This document shows, piece by piece, positions 1-5,668 of a DNA stretch of 8,882 nt (positions are counted from its first letter, which is position 1; every line of letters begins with the position of its first letter). The stretch is from JBIQLO01 sp044464175 (lineage in GTDB: Bacteria > Planctomycetota > Phycisphaerae > Tepidisphaerales > Tepidisphaeraceae). The notes under the pieces are model-generated. The model made no database searches. It saw only the letters and a list, made by a program, of their open reading frames with translations, and was not told where the DNA came from. The stretch spans positions 1 through 8,882 of the forward strand of contig JBIQLO010000172.1 in NCBI GenBank assembly GCA_044464175.1, written 5' to 3'. Both the position numbers and the translations under genes were made by a program.

Positions 1-12
1 TTTTCAAAAATC

Positions 13-46
13 GCGCTGCGCCTTTCGTCGCCAAACCGCGCAGCGC
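13..46 (-). terminator. Hairpin with a short T-run on the minus strand, possible terminator
   Basis: GCGCTGCGC (13-21) and GCGCAGCGC (38-46) are perfect 9-bp inverted repeats separated by 16 bases. Read on the minus strand, the hairpin is followed after two bases by five T residues (positions 10-6), which fits a weak intrinsic terminator. No convincing minus-strand gene ends just before it, so it could instead be a structure in the leader of whatever is transcribed rightward into position 76. The long loop lowers confidence. Confidence 0.3.
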
Positions 47-60
47 CCCCCGTAAAGGTA

Positions 61-66
61 GAGGAG
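61..66 (+). promoter_or_regulatory. Shine-Dalgarno site before the start at 76
   Basis: GAGGAG lies 9 bases before the ATG at 76, a near-ideal ribosome binding site and spacing. It is the main reason to take the start at 76 seriously, although the frame downstream does not look like a complete gene. Confidence 0.45.
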
Positions 67-130
67 CTAAAAACAATGACCCGGTTCCGCCTTCTGCCGT
101 TCCTGATCCTGCTCGCCCATGTCACGGCCA

Positions 131-165
131 CCCCTGCGCCCAAACCCCAGCCCCCAAACCACCCC
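131..165 (-). other. G-quadruplex motif on the minus strand
   Basis: The plus strand carries five C-runs: CCCC 131-134, CCC 139-141, CCCC 145-148, CCCCC 151-155 and CCCC 162-165, separated by 4, 3, 2 and 6 bases. On the minus strand this meets the usual G3+N1-7 pattern with one run to spare. The minus strand would be the template for rightward transcription from the start at 76. Whether it folds or has a role is unknown; it may follow simply from the C-rich proline codons. Confidence 0.5.
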
Positions 166-200
166 TCCACCTCCTGTCTCCTCCCCTCCGTCCATTCCAA

Positions 201-301
201 CCAACGAACCCAAACGAACCAAACCCAAATCCCCTCTGGCGCTCCAGAATCGCCGATTTACCCCCTCGAACCCAAACCGCCGTATTTCCAAACGAACCCA
301 A
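201..301 (-). repeat. Copies of a TTGGGTTCGTTTGG-like motif
   Basis: Read on the minus strand, TTGGGTTCG occurs exactly three times: 301-293, 275-267 and 213-205. The first extends to TTGGGTTCGTTTGG (301-288), the third to TTGGGTTCGTTGG (213-201), and a fourth related copy TTTGGTTCGTTTGG lies at 223-210. The copies are irregularly spaced, which does not fit a CRISPR array or a simple tandem repeat. The motif is palindrome-free and lies between genes. It may be a dispersed intergenic repeat of this genome. Confidence 0.45.
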
Positions 302-473
302 TTCCGACGCCTTTTCAGGTTTGGTCCGATGGCGGGAAGGAGCATGAAAAGCCCAGTTTCCTTGAACTTCCATCCTCACCCTGGCTCGACCGGGCTCCAT
401 CCGCGGCAAAACAGGTTGTTCCAGGGTGGGGTGGGACTGCGCAAAGCGAAGCACTACCGCCCAGCCCGAAAAT

Positions 474-501
474 TTGGAATCCGCCGCCAATCCGATATGA
501 T
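474..501 (+). promoter_or_regulatory. Candidate sigma-70-type promoter for acs
   Basis: TTGGAA (474-479) and TATGAT (496-501) are separated by 16 bases and match the -35 and -10 consensus at 4 and 5 of 6 positions. Transcription would start near 508 and give a leader of about 44 bases before acs. No operator-like palindrome is obvious beside it. Confidence 0.4.
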
Positions 502-533
502 GTCGGTCCGGTATACATTCATTGTCGCTACAT

Positions 534-541
534 AGAAGGAG
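534..541 (+). promoter_or_regulatory. Ribosome binding site that decides the acs start
   Basis: AGAAGGAG ends 10 bases before the ATG at 552. The in-frame ATG at 522 has no comparable site and would add ten residues (MSLHRRRLTA) unlike the family, so translation is placed at 552. Confidence 0.7.
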
Positions 542-551
542 ACTTACAGCC

Positions 552-2552
552 ATGGCTGAATCACAGGCGATTCAATCCGTCCTGCAGGAAAACCGCGTCT
601 TCCCGCCGCCGGCGGATTTCGCCGCCAAAGCGCGGATCAAGAGCCGTGAGGAATACGATCGGCTATACAAGCAGTCCATCGAGGACCCGGATACCTTCTG
701 GTCGAACGTGGCCAAGGAACTGCACTGGTTCAAGAAGTGGGACAAGGTGCTGGAATGGAAGGCGCCCTACGCCAAGTGGTTCGTCAACGGCAAGACGAAC
801 GTCGCCTACAACTGCCTGGACCGGCAGGTGGAGATCGGCAACGGCGACAAGACCGCCATTCTCTGGGAAGGGGAACTGGAGACGGCCCCGGGCAAGGGCG
901 GCGAGGTGCGCAAGCTCACCTACCGTTACCTGCGCGATGAGGTGAGCCGTTTCGCCAACGGGCTCAAAAAGCAGGGTGTCAAAAAAGGGGATGTGGTCAC
1001 GATTTACATGCCCATGGTGCCGGAGGCGGCCATCGCCATGCTGGCCTGCGCCCGCATCGGCGCGCCCCACTCGGTCATCTTCGGCGGCTTTTCGTCTCAG
1101 GCCATCGCCGACCGCGTCACCGACGCCAAGAGCCAGTACGTCATCACCGCCGACGGCGGCTTCCGCCGCGGCAAGGTTGTGCCCCTGAAGCAGAACGTGG
1201 ATGACGGTCTGCAGAAGACCGAGGGTGTGAAAAAGGTCATTGTCCTCAAGCACGTGGGCAAGGCCGACGCCCGTCCTGAAGAGGCCAAAATCAACTGGAC
1301 CGAAGGGCGCGACATCTGGTGGGAGGATGTCATCGCCGGGCAGAACACCGAATGCCCGGCCGAGCCGATGGACGCCGAGGACCTGCTGTTCGTGCTCTAC
1401 ACCAGCGGTTCCACCGGCAAGCCCAAGGGAATCGTCCACACCACCGGCGGCTACATGGTCAATTCGTATCTGACCACGCGCGAGGTCTTTGACCTGCGGG
1501 AGGGGGACATCTACTGGTGTACCGCCGACGTGGGGTGGATCACGGGCCACAGCTATGTCGTCTACGGCCCGATGTGCAACGGGACGACGACGTTCATGTA
1601 CGAAGGCGCCCCCAACTATCCCGACTTCGCCCGCTTCTGGGCCATGGTCGAGCGGCACAAAGTGAGCATCTTCTACACCGCCCCCACGGCCATCCGCGCC
1701 TTCATGCGGGCCGGGAAGGAACTGCCCCAGAAGCACGACCTCTCCTCTTTGCGGCTCCTGGGCACGGTCGGCGAGCCGATCAACCCCGAGGCGTGGATGT
1801 GGTACCGAGAGGTGATCGGCTACAACAAGTGCCCCATTGTGGACACCTGGTGGCAGACCGAAACCGGCTGCATCATGATCACCCCGCTCCCGGGCGTGAC
1901 GCCCACCAAGCCGGGCACCGCGACGCTGCCGTTCTTCGGCATCGACGCGGCCATCCTCGACCGCGACGGCAAGGAGCAGCCGGCCAACACCGGCGGGCTG
2001 CTGTGCATTCGCAAGCCCTGGCCCTCCATGCTCCGGGGCATCTTCAACGATCCGGACCGGTATGTGAAACAGTACTGGTCCGACGTTCCGGGCGTCTACT
2101 TCTCCGGGGACGGCGCCCGGCGCGACGATGATGGGTACTTCTGGATCATGGGCCGTGTGGACGATGTCATCAACGTCTCGGGTCACCGCCTGGGAACGAT
2201 GGAGATCGAAAGCGCGCTGGTCGCCCACGCCTATGTCGCCGAGGCGGCCGTGGTGGGCATGCCCCACGACCTCAAGGGCCAGGGCATCGCCGCGTTCGTG
2301 ACGCTCGAAGGCGCCCATCAGCCCAGCGAGGCGCTGAAGAAGGAGCTGACCGACTGGGTGGTCAAGCAGATCGGCGCGCTGGCCCGTCCCGACCAGGTGC
2401 GCTTCGCCGAGGGCCTGCCCAAGACCCGCAGCGGCAAGATCATGCGTCGGCTGCTCAAGGAGCTGGCCACCAGCGGCGACATCAAGGGCGACACCACCAC
2501 GCTGGAGGACTTCTCCGTCATCGCGCGGCTGAAGGAGAAGGATGAAGGGTGA
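552..2552 (+). CDS. acs: Acetyl-CoA synthetase (AMP-forming acetate--CoA ligase)
   Basis: This 666-residue cytoplasmic enzyme activates acetate with ATP to acetyl-AMP and then transfers the acetyl group to CoA, releasing AMP and pyrophosphate. The length fits the family (about 650 residues). The adenylate-forming motifs are all visible: the ATP-binding loop TSGSTGKPKG at 284-293; DTWWQTETG at 431-439, including the Trp that restricts the acyl pocket to acetate; the hinge and C-terminal domain start GRVDDVINVSGHR; and PKTRSGK near the C-terminus, whose Lys629 is the catalytic lysine that in known homologues is inactivated by acetylation. The N-terminal ACS domain (DRLYKQSIEDPDTFW) is also present. 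The start at 552 is chosen for its ribosome binding site. The gene stands alone, with its own candidate promoter and a strong terminator. No acetyltransferase or deacetylase partner lies in the window. Confidence 0.98.
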   Translation: MAESQAIQSVLQENRVFPPPADFAAKARIKSREEYDRLYKQSIEDPDTFWSNVAKELHWFKKWDKVLEWKAPYAKWFVNGKTNVAYNCLDRQVEIGNGDKTAILWEGELETAPGKGGEVRKLTYRYLRDEVSRFANGLKKQGVKKGDVVTIYMPMVPEAAIAMLACARIGAPHSVIFGGFSSQAIADRVTDAKSQYVITADGGFRRGKVVPLKQNVDDGLQKTEGVKKVIVLKHVGKADARPEEAKINWTEGRDIWWEDVIAGQNTECPAEPMDAEDLLFVLYTSGSTGKPKGIVHTTGGYMVNSYLTTREVFDLREGDIYWCTADVGWITGHSYVVYGPMCNGTTTFMYEGAPNYPDFARFWAMVERHKVSIFYTAPTAIRAFMRAGKELPQKHDLSSLRLLGTVGEPINPEAWMWYREVIGYNKCPIVDTWWQTETGCIMITPLPGVTPTKPGTATLPFFGIDAAILDRDGKEQPANTGGLLCIRKPWPSMLRGIFNDPDRYVKQYWSDVPGVYFSGDGARRDDDGYFWIMGRVDDVINVSGHRLGTMEIESALVAHAYVAEAAVVGMPHDLKGQGIAAFVTLEGAHQPSEALKKELTDWVVKQIGALARPDQVRFAEGLPKTRSGKIMRRLLKELATSGDIKGDTTTLEDFSVIARLKEKDEG

Positions 2553-2581
2553 GTGAATCCGCCGAAACAAGCGGCTGAATC

Positions 2582-2625
2582 AAAGCGGAATGCGGCATGG
2601 CACCCCATGCCGCATTCCGCTTTTT
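2582..2625 (+). terminator. Strong intrinsic terminator after acs, possibly bidirectional
   Basis: A perfect 19-bp stem (2582-2600 with 2605-2623) closes a CACC tetraloop. On the plus strand it ends in a run of five T (2621-2625), 29 bases after the acs stop. On the minus strand the stem follows the MATE stop by about 25 bases but ends in only three T, so termination that way should be weaker. It sits between two convergent genes and probably serves both. Confidence 0.92.
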
Positions 2626-2647
2626 CAGGGCATCCAGTGCAAGTGGC

Positions 2648-4087
2648 TCAGTGACCCTCGGACCTCGCCGCCACAGGGGCCTCGGCGGCTTCGGCCGCGC
2701 TGGGCTCATCATCCAGGTGGATGCGCCGCCACCGCCCGTGGTAAAACCGCAGGAACATGAAGCCCCCCAGGATGATTCCATAGCTGAGGGCCGCCAGCCA
2801 TGGACCCAGTGGCCCCAGCGCCGGGATCAGCCGCCCGACCCAGTAGCCGCCCAACACCGTGATCCCCCAGCAGGAAATCAGCGTGGCCACGGCCGGAATG
2901 AAGGTGTCCCCCGCCCCCTGCAGCCCGCCGCGATAGATCATGTACATCGCATCGAACACCTGATAGAGCCCCCCGATGATCATGATCTGCACGCCCAGGC
3001 GCATCACGTCCGGGTTGTCCGTGAAGAAACCCATGAGGGGATAGCGACCAAAGATGAAGACCAGGCCGCAGCTCAGCATGTATCCCCCGGCCAGGAAGAA
3101 TCCCAGATTGGCGCTATGGGCGGCCATGTCGGGCCGCTTCATGCCGATATAGCGACCCACCAGGGCGGTGACGGCAACGGCGATCCCCGCCACCGGCATG
3201 AAGCTGACGGACATATAGCGGAAGGTGAAGACGTTGGCCGCCATGGCATTGGTGCCGAACTGCGCCATGACCCAATTGCTGAACAGTGACCAGGCCAGCA
3301 CGTCGGCGAAGATCTGCACGCCGGCCGGCAACCCGACCCGCAAAAGAGTGCCCATCTGGTGGAGACGCGGCCGCCAGTCCAGAACGGCGAAGCGGCGGCG
3401 GATCAGTGGACGCACCGCCAGGCCGATCACCACCAGCATTTCAACCAGTACCCCGATGTTCTGGGCCCATGCCGAACCGACCACGCCCAGGCGCGGCAGC
3501 CCCAGATGCCCAAAGATCAAAATCCACGCGGCCAGGGCGTTGGCGCCGACGCCGCAGAGGGCGGCGACCAGCACGCTCACCGGCCGGTTGATGGCAAGCA
3601 TGAACTGCCCGAAGGCGGTGTCCACCAGCTTGAACAGGGCGAACGCGCCGACGATGCGGAGATAGCTGGTCTCCATCGAGGCCAGCAGCGGATCATGCCC
3701 CATCCACTGAAAAGGGAGATTTAAAAAGGGGAGCAGCGGCAACACCAGCAGCCCGAAGGCGATGGCGAACCAGACGCCCTGCCAAAGATATTGTCCGCAG
3801 GCCCGGTCCTCGCGGGCCCCATATTTCTGGCTCACCAGGGTATTGACGATGAAGAGCGTCCCCATGCCGAGGCTGATGAGGGCAAAGGCAAACAGCCCCG
3901 CATTGGTGGCGGCGGTCGGCTCATCGACGTGGGTGCCCACCTTGGAGAGCATGGCCGTATCGATGAACTGCATCAAGGTATAGGAGACCATCTGGGCGAT
4001 GGTGGGTCCGGCCAGGTAGAGCAGCTCGACAATCGGGCGGCGGGGGGCCGGTTCGGCGGCATCGTTGAGGGGAGTGGCGGCGTTCAT
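2648..4087 (-). CDS. MATE family multidrug/toxin efflux transporter
   Basis: This inner-membrane protein of about 479 residues should export organic cations or other small molecules using a sodium or proton gradient; the substrate cannot be read from sequence. It has the length and pattern of the NorM/DinF class of MATE proteins: about twelve hydrophobic segments and two related halves, each opening with a similar motif (LAGPTIAQMVSYTLMQFID near the start and VGLPAGVQIFADVLAW near the middle). A YRGGLQGAGDT motif lies in the second half, and the C-terminal tail is charged, Ala/Glu-rich and cytoplasmic. The ATG at 4087 is preferred; an in-frame GTG lies two codons upstream. Neither has a recognisable Shine-Dalgarno sequence. 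An intrinsic terminator ends only 18 bases before the start, so expression needs read-through or an unseen promoter. It is convergent with acs. Confidence 0.93.
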   Translation of the reverse strand: MNAATPLNDAAEPAPRRPIVELLYLAGPTIAQMVSYTLMQFIDTAMLSKVGTHVDEPTAATNAGLFAFALISLGMGTLFIVNTLVSQKYGAREDRACGQYLWQGVWFAIAFGLLVLPLLPFLNLPFQWMGHDPLLASMETSYLRIVGAFALFKLVDTAFGQFMLAINRPVSVLVAALCGVGANALAAWILIFGHLGLPRLGVVGSAWAQNIGVLVEMLVVIGLAVRPLIRRRFAVLDWRPRLHQMGTLLRVGLPAGVQIFADVLAWSLFSNWVMAQFGTNAMAANVFTFRYMSVSFMPVAGIAVAVTALVGRYIGMKRPDMAAHSANLGFFLAGGYMLSCGLVFIFGRYPLMGFFTDNPDVMRLGVQIMIIGGLYQVFDAMYMIYRGGLQGAGDTFIPAVATLISCWGITVLGGYWVGRLIPALGPLGPWLAALSYGIILGGFMFLRFYHGRWRRIHLDDEPSAAEAAEAPVAARSEGH

Positions 4088-4104
4088 TGGCACTGGATGG
4101 CAAT

Positions 4105-4132
4105 AAAAAACCCTGAAGCCGTCGCCTCAGGG
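4105..4132 (-). terminator. Intrinsic terminator between the decayed cistron and the MATE gene
   Basis: Read on the minus strand, CCCTGAGGC pairs with GGCTTCAGGG-type sequence in a 9-bp stem (4132-4124 with 4119-4111, one G-U pair) around a four-base loop, followed by six T (4110-4105). The TGA stop of the decayed reading frame (4129-4127) lies in the left arm, so the hairpin was probably the terminator of the anmK-murQ transcript. It ends just before the MATE start and could equally act as an attenuator in a MATE leader. Confidence 0.75.
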
Positions 4133-4770
4133 CCGTTGTTCAGCCGATTGCCGGAAGCCCCATGCCAGGCGATTTTCCTGGTTCAAGCGGAGCAGGAAGT
4201 TTTCGGCCTCGGGCTTCGTGGACGGGCGATGGTATGCGGCGAGGGATGAAAGTCAAACCACATCGCCGCATCCCAATCAATACCCCAGGCGCAAAATGGA
4301 CAGGGGCGGAAGGTGAAGCAAGCCGGGCTCGGCAGGCGGTAGGGTCGTCTGGGCCATCTCGGCGGTGGGAGAGGGGGCACAGAGCATCTGACGCTCGCGC
4401 GGCCCCTGGTCCCCACCCTCCAGGCGAATTGAGGCGGGCTGCTCGGGGTTGGCGGTTGTGGACGAACAGCCAGGTATCGCCGCCGTCGAACCACTACCCT
4501 TTGTAGCGATTGAGGACGATGACATCGAGCTCCAACTCTTTCACCAAGTCGAGAACGGTCTGACGGCAGGGGGGCGCCTTTGGATTGGTCCAGCTACTGC
4601 GACCTCGGCTCACCCAGGACGACAACGCGAGCGTTGGGATACACGCGGCGGATGGCGGGGATACAGATGCAAGGATGACCAACTGACGATTGACGCCGCC
4701 CGCGCGATCAGGGCGGCTCAGCCGCGGGTGCGCCTCTGGACCGACCCGGGTGCATTCCGGCGCCGGTCAT
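4127..4770 (-). pseudogene. Probable decayed third cistron of the anmK-murQ operon, family unknown
   Basis: An ATG at 4770 overlaps the murQ stop as ATGA, a typical operon start, and the last readable frame stops at 4129-4127 inside a terminator, so an intact gene would have encoded about 214 residues. The frame is broken. Protein-like stretches appear in different frames in order: AIRRVYPNARVVVLGEP (about 4653-4606, same frame as the ATG but after a TGA at 4710-4708), TVLDLVKELELDVIVLNRYKG (4559-4497), a TAG, then WFDGGDTWLFVHNRQP in that same second frame, and in a third frame RLEGGDQGPRERQML (from 4426) and finally PEAENFLLRLNQENRLAWGF with a clean stop. The third frame has TGA at 4279-4277 and 4255-4253. 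These stretches mainly use G/C-ending codons like the neighbours. At least two frame changes and several stops point to real decay, not one sequencing error. I do not recognise the family; the first stretch faintly recalls glycosyltransferases, which is a guess. A non-coding region is the alternative. Confidence 0.42.
4229..4256 (-). promoter_or_regulatory. Weak candidate promoter upstream of MATE
   Basis: On the minus strand TTGACT (4256-4251) and TACCAT (4234-4229) are spaced by 16 bases. A transcript from here would run about 110 bases and cross the terminator at 4132-4105 before reaching the MATE start. The -10 match is only 4 of 6 and the element lies inside the decayed frame, so this may be chance. 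Confidence 0.2.
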
Positions 4771-5666
4771 TTGTCCGGATTCAGCGCTCGGCGCAGGTGC
4801 CCGCCGGACCGCTCCAGCAGCGTCCGCGCCGCCTCCCGGCTTAGTCCGTTGTGGTGCATCACCAAGGCCGTTTTGACGTGGCCGCCAGCCTCCTCCAGCA
4901 ATTGATCGGCGGCCTGGCGCGGCAGGGGGGTCAGATTCATGATAATTCGAGCCGCCCGGTCGCGCAGCTTGGCGTTGGAGGCAGACAGATCGACCATCAG
5001 GTTTTCGTAGACCTTCCCCAGCCGCACCATTGCCGCCGTTGAGAGGGTATTGAGCACCAGCTTGGTCGCGGTGCCGGCCTTGAGGCGGGTGCTGCCGGTC
5101 ACCACCTCCGGCCCGGTCAGGGGGCGGATCACCACATCGACCTCCGGCTCGTTTGCCACCGGCTGCACGCAGGAGAGGAAAATCGTGCGTGCCCCGAGGT
5201 CCCGAGCCCGGCGCAGCGCCCCATGGACAAACGGCGTGGTGCCCCCTGCGGCGATGCCCATGACCACATCGTTTGACCCTACGGCCTTTTCCTCTACGGC
5301 CGCCGCCCCGGCCTCGGGGCGATCCTCGGCCCCCTCCTGCGAGCGGAACATGGCGGCCTCGCCTCCGGCGATGATTCCCTGCACCATCACCGGGTCGGTG
5401 CGGAAGGTGGGAGGGCACTCGGATGCATCCAGCACCCCCAGCCGCCCGCTAGTGCCGGCTCCGACGTAGATCAGCCGCCCGCCGTGTTCAAGTGAGGCGA
5501 CGACCAATTCCACGGCTTGGGCAATGGCCGCCTCTTGTGTGGCAACCGCGTCCACGGCCGCCCGATCCTGGCGGTTCATCAAGGCCACGATGGCCTGTGT
5601 GCCCATGAGATCCAGTTGCATGGAGTCGGGGAGGCGTTGTTCTGTCAGGAGATGGGAACGATTCAT
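4767..5666 (-). CDS. murQ: N-acetylmuramic acid 6-phosphate etherase
   Basis: This 299-residue cytoplasmic enzyme cleaves the lactyl ether of MurNAc-6-phosphate, giving GlcNAc-6-phosphate and D-lactate, in peptidoglycan recycling. It is a sugar-isomerase (SIS) domain protein of normal length. Visible signatures are VGAGTSGRLGVLDASECPPTF with Glu83, AGGEAAMFRSQEGAEDR with Glu114 (both at the positions of the catalytic glutamates described for MurQ), GSTRLKAGTATKLVLN, and YENLMVDLSASNAKLRDRA; a helical C-terminal tail follows. The start is set at 5666, where MNRSHLLTEQR matches the family N-terminus; upstream in-frame codons lie inside anmK. It begins two bases after the anmK stop and lacks a Shine-Dalgarno sequence, so translation is probably coupled to anmK or relies on the unstructured A-rich leader. 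Its stop overlaps the start of the decayed third cistron. Confidence 0.97.
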   Translation of the reverse strand: MNRSHLLTEQRLPDSMQLDLMGTQAIVALMNRQDRAAVDAVATQEAAIAQAVELVVASLEHGGRLIYVGAGTSGRLGVLDASECPPTFRTDPVMVQGIIAGGEAAMFRSQEGAEDRPEAGAAAVEEKAVGSNDVVMGIAAGGTTPFVHGALRRARDLGARTIFLSCVQPVANEPEVDVVIRPLTGPEVVTGSTRLKAGTATKLVLNTLSTAAMVRLGKVYENLMVDLSASNAKLRDRAARIIMNLTPLPRQAADQLLEEAGGHVKTALVMHHNGLSREAARTLLERSGGHLRRALNPDK

Positions 5667-5668
5667 TG

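Larger units (their letters stand above)
76..320 (+). pseudogene. N-terminal part of a possible secreted protein, reading frame broken or overrun
   Basis: A good ribosome binding site precedes an ATG whose first 18 residues (MTRFRLLPFLILLAHVTA) look like a Sec signal peptide: two Arg near the N-terminus, a Leu-rich core, and a small residue before a likely cleavage site at TA-TP. What follows is proline-, threonine-, asparagine- and glutamine-rich low-complexity sequence encoded by a C-rich tract. The frame has no stop until 943-945, so as it stands it would overlap acs by almost 400 bases in another frame, where it is only a shadow. I therefore mark only the part before the acs promoter region. 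It may be the surviving 5' end of an exported-protein gene whose remainder was lost or replaced by intergenic repeats. No family is recognised. The end coordinate is arbitrary. Confidence 0.3.

Noticed and set aside
201..301. Possible CRISPR array or tandem repeat
   Set aside because: The copies are only 9-14 bases, irregularly spaced, and there are no uniform spacers or cas genes.
122..553. A 143-codon minus-strand frame upstream of acs
   Set aside because: Its Gly/Phe/Arg-rich content comes from translating the TTGGGTTCG repeats and G-runs. It has no start signal or recognisable domain and crosses the acs promoter and start.
663..2570. A 635-codon open frame antisense to acs
   Set aside because: The acs frame carries every family motif. 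The antisense frame is open because acs avoids A/T at third positions, and its product is a low-complexity His/Val/Gly-rich sequence without recognisable domains.
2597..3289. A plus-strand frame of 230 codons over the end of the MATE gene
   Set aside because: It is the complement of the transmembrane coding sequence, rich in His, Gln and Pro, with no start signal. It is a shadow of the MATE gene.
4133..4260. A riboswitch upstream of the MATE gene
   Set aside because: I could not match the leader to any known aptamer, and the stretch reads better as decayed coding sequence. Only the terminator itself is supported.
4183..4494. A continuous 103-codon minus-strand frame within the decayed region
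   Set aside because: Most of it is Arg/Pro-rich shadow sequence; only a short segment (WGIDWDAAMWFDFHPSP) looks protein-like. It has no ribosome site and is better treated as part of the decayed cistron.
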